Of a DNA stretch of 64,000 bases, positions 1 to 10,496 are shown one piece after another. This DNA is from Fistularia commersonii (Eukaryota > Chordata > Actinopteri > Syngnathiformes > Fistulariidae): NCBI GenBank assembly GCA_037954325.1, contig JBBMNZ010000019.1, forward strand, positions 12,035,501 through 12,099,500, given 5' to 3'. Position numbers and translations under genes: made by a program. The notes under the pieces were generated by a model. It was given only the letters and a program-made list of their open reading frames with translations, had not been told where the DNA came from and searched no databases. Position 1 is the stretch's first letter. Every line of letters begins with the position of its first letter.

Positions 1-434
1 CAGGGCACAGGTTGAGGAAAATCTTGAGCAGTGGAGATATGCTCTGGAAAGGAGAGGAATGAAGGTTAGTTGCAGAAAGACAGAATATAGGTGTGTAAAT
101 GAGAGGAACCCAGGTTGAATGGTGAGGCTACAGAGCAAGAGGTCTCAGAGATGAAGATGCTGAGGTTCTCTTTGGGAGTGAAAAGCCGGCCTAAGATTGT
201 TCGGTCATGTACAGAGGAGGGATAGTGAATTTATTGGTGGACGGATGCTGGAATTGGAGCTGCCAGGCAGGAGGTCTGGAGGAATACCAAGGACAGATTT
301 AGGGGCGTAGTGAGAGAGGATATGAAGTTAGTTGGTGTGATAGGAGGAGGATACAGAGAATAGGGGTAGATGGAGATGGTTGATTCCTGTGGCGACCCCT
401 GAAGGGAAAAGCCCAAAGGAGAGGAAGAAGAAGG
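1..434 (+). mobile_element. RTE-type (Rex3-like) LINE, truncated 3' end
   Basis: The second reading frame from base 2 gives 38 residues before a TGA at 116-118. It includes WRYALERRG and KTEYRCVNER, which match the conserved C-terminal part of RTE-clade reverse transcriptases. After the stop the frame continues broken (MVRLQ at about 119), so the copy is dead. The 3' end at about 360-434 carries the fish RTE tail: a GTGGCGACCCCTGAAGGGAA block followed by an AAG-rich end. The 5' part lies outside the window or was never copied, as is usual for LINEs. A second copy of the same tail is at 9354-9490. The clade is secure; the Rex3 label is from memory of the tail. Confidence 0.8.
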
Positions 435-1035
435 CAACATGGCACATTAGAATTAGAGTGGCTCAAACAATCGATGGACCATCGGTTTGAAACTGGGACA
501 CCTTCCACGTTGATTCTGGTCAGATCAAACTGGGCTGGACCACTCACTGAACATTACATAGGTTCATAGCATTTCCTTCACCACACTGACCAAGATTTGG
601 CTTGACTCATTGTAGAGCGCCTGTTTGTGTAAATTTTCCCAAATCAACATTACATTCATCAATACACAGGACAAGACGATACCAGATCCAAAATGCCAAA
701 ATCCAAGGCAAAACATATGTAGAAGCCCAACTCAGACTGTAAAGAAGCGAACAAGCACTGCAACAAACAACAAGCTAAAAAACCCAACAAACAATTTACC
801 ATCACCAACCGCCTACCCTCGCCAACAGCATTCTGCAGCACGACATTATGGTTTTCAAGCGGGTACCTTCCTTCAACGATGATTCATTAAGCCCACAACA
901 CCTTAAGGAGGCTTAACAGTGAAATCCAGCGGCCTGGAAACACCCCTCTCCGTGCCACATAGCCGATCTACAAGCAGACAAAAGTTAGCTGAGCTTCCTC
1001 CCCAAGCTACCATGCTTCCTTCTTAACCACAACCA
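435..1035. other. Unique non-coding stretch
   Basis: No recognised repeat, RNA gene or coding exon. The sequence is AT-moderate with A/C-rich patches near 700-800. Short ORFs here lack recognisable domains. Confidence 0.5.
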
Positions 1036-1320
1036 TTAACTTGTTCGTTCTGTTGCCAGAGACATGTTGACGATAGTGAACGCAAGTTTCAGGCTTCGAC
1101 CACAAACGCCCAAATCAGTTAGTAGGGCAATGACAGACTTTGCCACAATACCACGGCAGCCTACCTCTACAGGCGGTATCCGAGCACTCCAACCACACTG
1201 TTCAACATATGCTGCCATCTCAGTATATCTAGCTCTCTTACACTCACAAGCCTCTCCAATTATATATGCTGGGACAACCAACTGTTCATTCAAGTCCACT
1301 GTTTACTCCCATAGCTGCCC
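1036..1320 (-). mobile_element. Decayed LINE C-terminal endonuclease-region fragment
   Basis: The minus strand has an open frame of about 87 residues with no ATG at its start. It contains KRARYTEMAAYVEQCGW followed by PPVEVGCRG. This spacing and wording resemble the C-terminal restriction-like endonuclease region of fish R2/R4/NeSL-type non-LTR elements, where an A..K..KY segment is followed by a G-W and a V.VGCRGF segment. Only this part is visible; no reverse-transcriptase motifs are found nearby. The family assignment is by recognition, not alignment, so a related LINE or another transposon-encoded protein is possible. Confidence 0.5.
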
Positions 1321-1354
1321 TGCGTTGTGCCTGAACATAAATAGAAAAAATCTT

Positions 1355-1396
1355 GATTTTTTAATCACCCCTAATCAAGTATTGAGTTAACATTCA
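1355..1396 (+). repeat. 42-bp motif, copy A
   Basis: This stretch matches 4419-4460 at 38 of 42 positions, around the shared core TTAATCACCCCTAATCAA. All four differences are transitions. It belongs to no repeat I recognise, and the flanks of the two copies do not align by eye. Confidence 0.6.
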
Positions 1397-2380
1397 TGTA
1401 CAAATCTCATTTGCCTCGTCTTCTTACCAGCAACTACAGAATTTACCTCTAAACATTTTTTCTTAACTGCCTGCAGCCAACCATTTTAACACCTGGTTAT
1501 GACGCAAGGGGCACAGTATATGAGATGATGCGGGCTTGTTTATTTATTTTTTTAACATCAGTGCCAGGATAACTGACAAATCACAAGACAAAATAAAAGT
1601 GTCAAAAAAAAAAAATCCTGGTGAGATTGATGAAATATCAAACGCATTCGTAGGATAAATCATAACACAGTAACAATTTTGTAAATTTAATTAGACTGTG
1701 TCGAATTATCGCAACCGTACCTCCTCGCTTCACTTCTCCTTCATCCCAGCTTGTTTGGGATGCCTCCTGCTGCTCCATATTTAAATAAACACTGTCATCC
1801 AAACCTCGCCCAAATCACATTACCTTTGCGAGGCAGCCGGATTTATGAGATCCGGGGGGAAAAAAAAAAAGAAAAAACAGCAGAAGCTGTGTAGACACAT
1901 TTCCGCCATTGCCTGGCTCTATACCGTCACATCACCTGACCCTAAGCTTAAGCCTCTTATAACTGGTGTCCCTGCCAAAGATGAGGAGAATTGGCAAGAA
2001 ACCCAGACAGGTCCGGGGACGTGAGGTAAATTTGATTTATTGGGATGATGGATGGCCGCTGTGCCGTGGCTAAATACCCCCGATTTGCTGCTCTGCTCAA
2101 GTGCACTGGTTAAGAGCAGGGGTTTACAGGAGAAAATTAGGAGTGTACAAAGCTAGCTGTAATGAAATACTGTCTCTCTTGAAATTATCTTTAGCCCGCT
2201 AAGGGAAAAGAAACTGACTGACCGGTGATGAGTCAGGATAATTCGATTAGTCCCATGCTTTACCCAATGTTCCTGCATTAAAGTCCGATGTGTGAACATC
2301 TAGGATTCCAGAAATCCAAATGATCCACTGCCCTTTAAGAACTTTCCCTTGTAAATAGTCTCCACTCATATACCCTTACA
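1397..2380. other. Unique DNA; possible conserved non-coding element at 1890-2200
   Basis: No repeat or credible ORF apart from short A and T runs at 1606-1616 and 1861-1870. The 1890-2200 part has balanced composition, no simple repeat and a continuous texture of short motifs, as conserved enhancers often do. That reading is an inference from texture only. Confidence 0.2.
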
Positions 2381-2384
2381 CTGA

Positions 2385-2552
2385 ATCTCATCCAGCCGTT
2401 CACACAGCAATGGCGGCAGAGCAACTGGGGCTCGGGGGTCTTGCCCAAGGACACTCCGGTATGCAGATGGGAAAAGCAGATAGGATCAAAATGGCCAACT
2501 TCCTGATTGGAGGGACGCCCGCTCTACCAACTGAGCCGCAGACGGCCCTTAT
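2385..2552 (-). mobile_element. tRNA-derived SINE, antisense
   Basis: On the minus strand the element begins near 2548 with a tRNA-like head. The A box is at 2540-2527 (TGCGGCTCAGTTGG, followed by TAGAGC). The B box has decayed to a TTTTGATCC-type sequence. Downstream comes the fish SINE body with the 'ccttgggcaagac' segment. The copy at 52648-52860 is the same family in the opposite orientation. Confidence 0.7.
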
Positions 2553-2604
2553 CAACACTCTGGGCAATCCAGGAATAATATGGGCGGTGATTGGCGTAAG
2601 CCTC

Positions 2605-2830
2605 AGTCAGTTCATTATCTACTGCTCATCCTACGTGTAGGATTCCACCTTGGTCACCAGTCAATCACAGGGCCACATATATAGACAAGCAACCATTCAC
2701 TTTCTCAATTACACATTAGGGCAATTTTTTTATTAACCCTTTGTATGATTTGGGACTGCGGCTGGAAACCAGAGATCCAAACAGACATGGGAGATCATGG
2801 AACTTTAGCTTTCCAGTGGGAATAATGAGG
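2605..2830 (-). mobile_element. HE1/Mermaid-like SINE, decayed antisense copy
   Basis: The order on the plus strand is a 'caccagtcaatcacagggcc' block, then 'agcaaccattcact', then a gap, then 'gggactgcggctggaaacc' and 'acagacatggg'. This is the reverse of the body of the fish SINE seen complete at 36011-36369. Several segments are deleted or heavily mutated, and the tRNA-like head is not visible. Confidence 0.55.
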
Positions 2831-3540
2831 TTGACACTGTGGGTGCCACGGTGATGCGTTTGGGTCACATCCCGCCTCCCTTCTTGCTCCACCCTGGTGT
2901 TACAAGGTGGAGTCTGCTGAATCTAAAACAAACAGGGTGTTTCCAGCGTGTGTGGACACAGTCTAGTTGGCCTTGCGGTTGGCATCCATGATTTATTGCT
3001 GGATATCCTTTCGTTTCACAACAAAATTGCCCACCAGAGCTTGAAAATCCTGGCCAGAACTGGATAAAAGGGTAAGACCGAAAGGAAATCCACTGCTTTG
3101 GCACAATGGTTTTAATTTTCATCGTACAAAATTGTGTGATTATTATTCGGGCTGGGATTCCAATCGCTATAAATTATCGCATTTCACTCACGCTTTAATT
3201 TGCACTTTCTGGTGAAGGAGTTTGCGAATCACAGAAGCACATCCACCCTCCGTTGCCAAATATGTTGGAGCCATCTCATGTTCTCTTCTTCTTTCTCTTT
3301 TTTTGCCTCGGCAAATTCGCTTCCTCCAGCTTTCCCTATGATGGCCCTGCAGGAGGCGCTGCAGATCGATTCTTCTGATGAGAATTACAAACCGATATCG
3401 GGAAGGATATTAAGAATAACAAAACAAAACAGCTGTATGAGGATGGAAGGGAAGTAGAGAAGGTGATGATGAAGAGATAACATACTCATCTATTGGTCTG
3501 TGTCATAGACTGATGGGAAAATAAGCATGGTTTTTAAGTT
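2831..3540. other. Unique non-coding stretch
   Basis: No recognised repeat. Two opposite-strand ORFs of about 85 residues (2865-3122 minus and 3200-3457 plus) carry no domain I know and have no splice or promoter context. Confidence 0.4.
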
Positions 3541-3542
3541 TA

Positions 3543-3720
3543 AACCAGAATCAGAATCAGCTTTACTGGCCAAATATGCTCATATATACAATTTATTTGG
3601 CTCCGCTTGACAGTTATACCTCGTACTTGTATGGAGGTAAACAATGATTGAACAAGAGCATTATAAAGTAATACAAAGTATGGAGTGCAATGTATGTTTA
3701 AATAATGAAGAAATAATCCA
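3543..3720 (-). mobile_element. L2/CR1-like LINE 3' tail, antisense
   Basis: The plus strand starts with AGAATCAGAATCAG followed by 'ctttactggccaaatatg'. Read in reverse this is a 'ggccagtaaagctgattctg' end with a TGATTC-repeat tail, typical of 3' ends of fish L2-type LINEs. The inner boundary is uncertain, and no coding part is present. Confidence 0.6.
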
Positions 3721-3904
3721 CATAAGTAATGAGTGCGAAAATGCGATAATTGGATAACTGGTTAATAAATAAAATAATGCTCAGGTACAGATGTCTATTC
3801 ATTCATCAAACAAACTTAAATTTCTCTGATCTATTGTCATGCACTGAAAGGCCATTAAGATGCAATCAATTTCGATTAAGTAATTAAAATGTTAATTATT
3901 CATT

Positions 3905-4395
3905 AATTCATCCATATATTCATTAACTTTACTGCTTACCAAGCACTTGCAGCCGATCCCAGCTGTCAACTGGTTGAGAGGCGGAGGTTCACCCCGGGCC
4001 ACTCGCCAGTCAATCAAGTTACACACAACCACTCACTGGTTACTGGTAACTTATTGATAATCCACCATTTTTTAGAATTTTCTAAAAATAACATGGGTCA
4101 TATTTCAAATGATTGATTTTTAATGTTGTTTTTATCTCAAGTTCTTTTAATGTATGGAGCAAATGTGATGACACAATTTCCTCCGAGACTGATAAAATAT
4201 TTCTGATTCTGATGTAGTGACACAAAACCATTACTTCCTCCATTCAAACATCATATAGAGAAATTCAACCATTCACTCTCATTCACGCATTTTTGCAATT
4301 TAGGGTCTCCGATGAACCCCCTGCAGGACGAAACCCACACAGACACGGGGTGAACATGGACACACACAGAAAGGTCCCCTATCGGAATCTTAATT
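3905..4395 (-). mobile_element. HE1/Mermaid-like SINE, antisense, interrupted
   Basis: Left part (3905-4075): a 'gatcccagctgtcaactggt' block and 'actcgccagtcaatcaag'. Right part (4215-4395): the 'catatagaga...caaccattcactctcattca' segment, 'gaaacccacacagacacggg' and 'cacacagaaaggtcccc'. The two parts are separated by about 135 bp of foreign sequence. The tRNA-like head at the right end is not recognisable. Confidence 0.65.
4080..4212 (+). mobile_element. Probable L2-like 3' tail nested in a SINE
   Basis: An AT-rich block ends in 'gataaaatatttctgattct', the kind of 3' end seen on fish L2-type LINEs. It separates the two halves of the SINE at 3905-4395. No target-site duplication could be confirmed by eye. 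Confidence 0.4.
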
Positions 4396-4418
4396 TTATA
4401 TCTTTTTATTTTAATCAC

Positions 4419-4460
4419 AATTTTTTAATCACCCCTAATCAAATATTGAATTAATATTCA
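4419..4460 (+). repeat. 42-bp motif, copy B
   Basis: Second copy of the motif at 1355-1396, same orientation. It has A or T at each of the four sites where the first copy has G or C. Confidence 0.6.
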
Positions 4461-5830
4461 AAGGTTCTTGACACCCGCTGTGACCGACAGCCGTAAAAAG
4501 TACATTGGATGGCCCTCTGTTCGACCCTCGATCCAACTATGGCCGAATCCAACAACAAACAACGCTCAGCACTACCTCTTGATGAGCGCCATAAAACATT
4601 TTTTTTATTATTATTATTGCCGGCCTTGTTTCCAGCCGAGGGACGTCCTGCGGCTCTTGAGCAATAACTGCTCAAACTGCTGACGCGGCCCGTGGTCAAT
4701 AAGATGGAGAGCAGCAGCCCAGGGACAATGAATCCGCTCACTGTTTGTATTCCAAAAGGCCCTGCAATGGGAAATGTCCACTCTGGGTCTCTTCTCACCC
4801 TCCTAGCCTTGTTAGTCATCCTCTCACCCGCTTTTCCTCCCTTTTTTTCCACGTAGCTTTGTTCGCTATCCGGCCCGAGTCTCGTTTTTTTCTCCCACGG
4901 CGACCCGAAGTCTTCTTGATCCCCGACAAAAGGTAGAGCTCTTGAATTGGCTTCGGGGAGGAGGGAAAAAAAAGAAAAAAAAAAAAGAGTTTGTAATGTA
5001 TCTGTTTCTTTCAGAGCGGGCGGCGTGAACAAATATTGACATGTAATTCTTTTCTTTTTTCGCTCTCTGTCTGTGGTCAAACCTTCACTTCCATTACAGC
5101 TGTGAGGGATAGCGAGTGTCGCCGGGGAAACGGACATGAATGATATATTCCTCTGTCTTTTCTCCCCCATTTCTGCTCCTCTCTTATTTCAAGACAGCGG
5201 CGCTCTTTTTTTTTTTTCTCTCTCGCTCAGATCCTGTTGTCGATCCCTCCGGTGAGAAAGCGAAGCCCTTTTCCGACAAGGTAAATAACCATTAGCGGGT
5301 GAGTGAGTGGGAAAAAGAAGGGGACGGCAAGGCTGAGGCTGAGAATGAGACCCGTGGAGCGAGACAGACGGGAGAAGGAGATGAAACTCAGAGAAGGTCA
5401 TTTGTAGCATTTTCAATATCCCCGAGCATCCGTATTTCACCTTTTTATTTGATCCGATGGCCTGTTTGTCTTCGCCCCAAAGTGTGTCTCAGTTGCGGTG
5501 AGACGGCGAGGGGCCTCTGCTGTTCAAACAATCCCCCTCTAAATAAAAACAACAAAGAAAAACCACGACGGCATCTCGCGAAGTTGTAAGAGTTCCCATT
5601 ATGTCACTTTATTTATCTTGCCGGCGCAGAGACGCCGAGAGGAGGGGAAATAAGTGATTTCTTTTATTGTTTAAGCACAATATCTTGTTCCGGGAGGAGC
5701 TCCGCTTCACGCCGTGGGTGGCGGCGATGCGACGTATCCGAGGCCCCGAGGCCCGAGCCGGCGCTCTGCTCTGCCTATCGTGCATTGGACACACGTTATT
5801 GATTGCAGATGCCGCAGGGCGCTTTGGCTG
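4461..5830. other. GC-richer unique block; possible conserved element at 4600-4790
   Basis: Unique sequence with CpGs and short T or A runs (4598-4620, 4965-4990, 5207-5222). A 239-residue minus-strand frame covers 4451-5170, but it is built of low-complexity and basic stretches with no domain. The 4600-4790 portion has motif-dense, repeat-free texture and may be regulatory. No TATA box, initiator or coding exon could be tied to it. Confidence 0.2.
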
Positions 5831-6100
5831 CTTTAACTCAGCTTGCCCTCTGTCTCGCCGTCTGCCTTTCTTCCTCTCTCGGCATCTTCCTCTCCCCTCG
5901 CTTCTCCTCCGCTCCGTCCTTCTGCCTCTCCCGAGCGCCCCGCTTCTCATCCACCTTCCATCTGCCGCCCCTCTCTGCATCCCCTTCTGCTACCTCTCAC
6001 TATCTCTTTGTCTACCGCAGGCTCCGCTCCTGTCGCCAGACCCTCCGAAACCCCCTTCGCACGTCTTCCCGCCGTCTCTCCGAGTGTCCTTAGGAGACTC
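5831..6100. repeat. Pyrimidine-rich tract
   Basis: The plus strand is dominated by C and T, with CCTCTC and CTTCC words for about 250 bases. Long ORFs on both strands through this block arise from the biased composition and encode Ser/Pro/Leu-rich or Arg/Gly-rich sequence without domains. Confidence 0.6.
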
Positions 6101-6199
6101 CCGGGGCGAAGGGGGGGCCTCGTGTATCGGAGGTAGGAGGAGGAGAAATGATGAATCAAGTTCACGGCCGTCCGAGTGTTTGCCCGGCATCCTGACGCC

Positions 6200-6365
6200 C
6201 TTGCTCGTTTGAGGATTTCATGAATAATTGATTAAATAATGGAAAATGTAATGAGGTAGACGTTTTAAAATTCAAATTCAAATCAAACAACCAGCCCGTG
6301 CCATTTGCCCACTCTGTGATAAACACATCTCGGCGGCGATTGACTGCAGTTTTCATCTGAAGATT
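6200..6365. promoter_or_regulatory. Candidate conserved regulatory element, homeodomain-site rich
   Basis: A sharp change from GC-rich to AT-rich sequence contains clustered ATTA/TAAT cores, for example TGAATAATTGATTAAATAAT near 6219-6238, then a mixed-composition flank. It is free of repeats and ORFs. The texture is that of vertebrate developmental enhancers; no conservation data are available here. Confidence 0.25.
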
Positions 6366-6586
6366 CGTTTTTTCGGGACATTTAGGGACGAGCTGCAAGC
6401 ACGGGGGTGAATTTGCGCGCTCACAAAAACTCGGCTGGATCGGACTCGATGCTCGATTGTCCCGCCGCCGGAGGCCGCGAGAGTAATTTTGAATGACGCG
6501 ACCGCCTCTCCTTATCGACCTCCCACCGCCACGATGCACCTGTTTGCAACGAGCGCAGAAGGATCCGTCTGTGCTCGGTCTAAAAA

Positions 6587-6587
<1 letters not shown>

Positions 6588-6629
<42 letters not shown>
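6588..6629. repeat. Compound (CA)n-(TA)n microsatellite
   Basis: About ten CA units run directly into about eleven TA units. Confidence 0.95.
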
Positions 6630-6880
6630 CACGCACGTCCCCCTTCGCCTCAGTGATCCCGACTGGATGTGTGAATGAGTGCAGCCGGCAAATCGGCTCT
6701 GAGACCCGCGTCTGTAGCATGCATGTCCATTAATGTCATGCTCTGGCGGGCGGGGACCGTGCAACATGACGGATAATACGCCGTTTTTTCCTGGCACGGC
6801 ACTGAGGAAGAGAAGCCGCTCTAAGAGGCCAAATCATATGGAAAAATGCGTGTCACGGCCGTGTTCGCTCTGCAGCCCCC
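6630..6880. other. Unique GC-moderate stretch
   Basis: CpG-containing unique sequence with no recognised gene or repeat. Confidence 0.4.
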
Positions 6881-6884
6881 GCCA

Positions 6885-7085
6885 CGCCATCCGTCAAAAC
6901 CCGCTCCGCTGCTTCTTCAATTTATCGTCCCCTCACTCTTCTTCCACTTACTTTTACACTACTTCCTCCTTTCTCCCCCACCCCTTTGCCCTGTCTTCCC
7001 TTGTTTCTCTCCCTCTCCATCACTCACTCTATAATTTCACCTCTGCTCTGCATCACTCCCTGCCTCTGTCTCTCTCAGACATTTT
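6885..7085. repeat. Pyrimidine-rich tract
   Basis: C/T-rich plus strand (CTTCTTCC and CTCTCCC words) for about 200 bases, ending near 'ctctgtctctctcagacatt'. The end resembles a splice acceptor, but no exon follows that I can support. Confidence 0.55.
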
Positions 7086-7760
7086 GCTCTGTCTCTTGCA
7101 TGCTACCATGGCACAATGCAGGGATCATTAGTGACTTAATGGTGGAGGCCATTTTCTGTAAGGGTGGCAGTTGGGGGAGGTTGGTACCGACAGCAATGAG
7201 CAGCATCCACCGCTCCTCTGCTCGGCTTCCACCTTTCCTGCTTTTTTGCCTACTCCTCTGTTGTTTACCCCGTGCTCCCTCCCTCTCCTGCTCTCTCCTC
7301 CAGCAGGGACACTGACAGAGAGTTGTGTGTGCCTGATGCAAGCCGGTCTACCTGTCTCATTTGTACTGATACTGGACCGGGTTCCGTCCCTGGTATGTGT
7401 GTATAAATATATATGAGGGTGCGTGCGTGTGAATGTGTGAGTGTGTGCACCATCAAACACGGGGGCGATGTGCTGCCGAATACCTAAAAATGTGTGACTC
7501 AACAGCAAGTGCAAACTCTAGTTGGGACACTTTCTCATATGCACACACACACACACACGTACTGTACATACACACACATATATTTTCCCTTCATATTTCT
7601 TCATCTAAGCAACCCTCTGACAGTTTGTCGGGGGGGGATATTGTTGGGAGAAGGAAGGGGAGAGGAATGGTGATTCAGTGACAGAGCGGGCGCCTTATGG
7701 GAAAGAAAATGTAATAAAACCCCACACAATTCTATACACACACACACACGCGCGCGCACA
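7086..7760. other. Unique DNA with scattered GT/CA microsatellites
   Basis: Short (GT)n at about 7420-7446, (CA)n at 7541-7558 and 7563-7578, and a CA/CG run at 7735-7757. The rest is unique sequence with a second pyrimidine-rich patch at 7205-7310. No gene. Confidence 0.6.
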
Positions 7761-8180
7761 AACATTTACAGATACATTTAGGATGAGAGGAAATGAAAAA
7801 CACTTTTAACCCTTCAGAAAGTCATATATTTAACAAGATATGCCAAAAAAATGCAAAAAAAAAATGGATTTTTCTGTACCCTTATATCGAAATTCAATAT
7901 TGTTGTCCTCCCGTAAAGAAAAAACTCATTTCTGCCAAAACTGTCAGGTGCTTAAGGAGTGTGTGTATCTAGCAGGCTTTTGTAGCCGTTCCTCTATGAA
8001 GCACTAAAGCTCCATTTTTGCTGCCCTTGCCAATTCTTTTTGTTTGGTTTTTTTTAGCAATAAAACCAATGCATCATTCGATTTAAATCCTCTGCAGAAA
8101 GTGTTTCCATCGGGAAAGTAAGACAAAGTGAAGGTTGTGTAATTTGAAGAAGAACAAATATTACTTTCAAACATGTTCAA
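7761..8180. other. Unique AT-rich stretch
   Basis: Contains A runs near 7853-7863. No recognised repeat or gene. Confidence 0.4.
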
Positions 8181-8182
8181 AA

Positions 8183-8257
8183 AGTTCAAGGTGTGCACTT
8201 ATAAATCACTTTCACACCTTGCGGTTCATAAGTGCTTTACACTGGATTGCCTTCACT

Positions 8258-8295
<38 letters not shown>

Positions 8296-8400
8296 GCAGA
8301 GCTTCCATGCCAGGTACTAACCAGGCCATTGGCAACACCTTGGCCTGAGAACTTCAGCATGCAGAAAGTTTGAACTGGTAATCGGACTGCTAACACGTTC
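8183..8400 (-). mobile_element. tRNA-derived SINE, antisense, with expanded (CA)15
   Basis: Plus-strand order: 'gtgctttacactggattgcc', 'cactcattcacac', a (CA)n run at 8262-8290, 'cagagcttccatgccaggta', then 'taaccaggccattggcaaca'. This is the reversed body of the tRNA-SINE family seen at 26695-26880. The B box region near 8375 is degenerate. Confidence 0.6.
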
Positions 8401-8463
8401 CAATTCAAGTTTTGGTCTTACTGCATCTCCTGCCTCACAACAGATGGATTTAACCCTTTCGTG

Positions 8464-8483
8464 TTTTTTTTTTTTTTTTTTTT
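8464..8483. repeat. Poly(T) run
   Basis: Uninterrupted T20 on the plus strand. Confidence 0.95.
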
Positions 8484-8637
8484 GCGATCACATGGTAGGT
8501 ACTTTCTGTAGGTGATTGTATTCTTACATGGGTTGTGTAATATATAGAAACAGCACGCTATTAACATGCCATTATCATGAGTGCCTTTCTGAAACAACTG
8601 GGATGAGTCGAACTTGTGCTAAGAATTTAATGACAAC

Positions 8638-8815
8638 ATCCATTCATTCATTATCTATTACACTTTATCCTGCACTCAAGGTGTCCTGGGAGCTGGAGTC
8701 TATCTCGACTATCATTGACTCACCCTTGACTGGTCGCCCGCGGATCACATGGCCACATATAGAGATACAACTATTCACTCTCTCAATAATACGTAATATC
8801 GACGGATAGAGCTAA
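8638..8815 (-). mobile_element. HE1/Mermaid-like SINE, antisense 3' part
   Basis: Begins with 'ccattcattcattatctatt', continues through 'actggtcgcccgcggatcac', and ends in the internal-repeat motif 'atatagagatacaactattc'. The head half of the SINE is missing. Confidence 0.65.
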
Positions 8816-9350
8816 CCGCAAGCGCTCCAAATTTTTTTCGATTCATGTGTCCATCAAATTCCTGTTTAACGTCATCGAGGCAAAAAATGCAAATATTTTA
8901 TTGTTATCCCTTTGTTTGAAATTGTGAGGTTGGAAACGGAAACAGAGGAAAACAAGAACCAACACCAATATATTGTGTGAAGATGGAGTGAATTTCATAA
9001 CAGGTAATAAGTGGACCCCTTCACTTCCTGAGTTTATGACTCAAGGAGGAAAAGTGCTGACAACCTGAAAACATAATGCCTCCAGCTACGACTGTCAAGA
9101 GTGCCGAGGCATAAAACCACAATGAATAAGTGTTGAGGCATAATATGCGCGCGGATGTTGATGCCGTCCACGAAGTGCAGTGAGGACGCCACACATTCTG
9201 CATTCGCTTCCAGAATTCACACAACTGAGAATTTAAATTATTTCAACTGACGCCACATATATTGGGGTTCTTGGGAGAGTGCAAAAACATGTTCCGGTGG
9301 TAGAAACATCTGTAAAATCTAGATTTCCTGGACTGTAATGATGGGACTTG
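8816..9350. other. Unique non-coding stretch
   Basis: No recognised repeat, RNA or exon. Confidence 0.4.
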
Positions 9351-9353
9351 AAG

Positions 9354-9490
9354 AGAGGATTTATGGACGTAGTGAGAGAGGATATGAAGTTAGTTGGAAT
9401 TAGAGGAGGATACAGAGAGCGGGGTTAGATGGAGTGGGTTGATTTGCTGTGGCTACCCCTGAAGAGAAAAGCCGAAAGGGAAAGAGGAAG
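9354..9490 (+). mobile_element. RTE-type (Rex3-like) LINE 3' tail
   Basis: Closely matches 295-434 (shared 'gtagtgagagaggatatgaa' block, 'gaggaggatacagaga', then CTGTGGC.ACCCCTGAAG). Only about 137 bp of the 3' end is present, a typical severe 5' truncation. Confidence 0.75.
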
Positions 9491-10083
9491 TAATGATGGG
9501 CCTTGGGCCGATGGAAGCAGAACTGGGACATGTTATTGAGCTAAGTCCCAGGTCGATGCAGTCATATCTCATCAAAATTACACATCCATGAGTTCTGATT
9601 ATTAAACCTGTGTTAACTGCTTTCTGGATAGTGTTATTAATGTTCAGCCAGTTATGCACAAAAAAAAAAAAAGCGTTGAAACACTCAGGGTATTGTCATT
9701 AAAATCAATGCTGAAGCCTGAGTGTTTGTAGGTCTGACTTGATTCAAAGTCATGAGACTTGAGCCCATCAGATACAAGGCTGGTCCTTTTTAATCACATT
9801 TTAATCACATTTGTAGTCTTATTAAGTTATACTCAAAGCATGCAATAAACTACCAAATGTACATCAGTCCATCAGGAATTTCTCTACATGTCCCATTATG
9901 ATAGGGATTTATTATTCAGCCGACGGTTGAGAGGCATTTCAATGTTTTGACAGCTAATTCCAAACCCGTTATACCAGTAAATATCATGGGAGGCAGACCT
10001 GCATTTGAATAAACATTAGTGTCTGATTACACCACTGTCCATCTGGGTGCATCCTCAGATTGCACACATAACAGACTGATTGA
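9491..10083. other. Unique non-coding stretch
   Basis: A short A run sits at 9659-9672. No recognised repeat or gene. Confidence 0.4.
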
Positions 10084-10101
10084 ATATATATATATACATA
10101 C

Positions 10102-10137
<36 letters not shown>
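10084..10137. repeat. (TA)n microsatellite
   Basis: TA repeat with CATA interruptions at about 10096-10110. Confidence 0.95.
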
Positions 10138-10139
<2 letters not shown>

Positions 10140-10207
10140 TTTCTAATATAATGTGTTAATTTATCAAATTAATCTAATTTATCTTTGTTTATGTATGTAT
10201 GTGTTTA

Positions 10208-10492
10208 TTCATTCATTATCCAATGGTCATCCCGCACTTGGGGTTTTAGGGATGCTAGAGCCTATCCTAGCTGGCATTGGGCAAGACACGGCTTTAGCTA
10301 TAGAGACATGCACATTCACATACTCTGGGTAATTTTCTAAATTTTCCATTTAACCTTTTTGGACTGTGGGAGCAAATTGGAGAAACCTGATGGAAACTTG
10401 CACAGACAACATACAAACTCCACACAGAAATGCCCCATGTGGGGTCCTTTTTGCTGTGGGGCAGGAGCGCTAACTACTGCACAGCCAGGCTG
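10208..10492 (-). mobile_element. HE1/Mermaid-like SINE, antisense, nearly full length
   Basis: Plus-strand order: 'attcattcattatcc', 'gagcctatcctagctggcat', 'gggcaagac', 'tttggactgtgggagcaaat', 'caaactccacacagaaatgc', 'gtgggg', 'gctaactactgcacagccag'. The last segment is the reversed A-box end of the tRNA-like head. The internal ~40-bp repeat is present only as a short vestige near 10300. Confidence 0.75.
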
Positions 10493-10496
10493 CCCT

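Noticed and set aside
4451..5170. 239-residue minus-strand ORF
   Set aside because: Longest frame in the window, but low-complexity and basic in patches, with no domain, promoter or splice context. Open frames of this size arise in GC-rich, stop-poor sequence.
5667..6212. 181-residue plus-strand ORF and overlapping frames
   Set aside because: Runs through a C/T-rich tract that encodes Ser/Pro/Leu-rich sequence in all plus frames. Composition artefact.
8262..8290. Repetitive units as a possible CRISPR array
   Set aside because: Simple (CA)n. No spaced direct repeats of CRISPR type occur anywhere, and the DNA is vertebrate.
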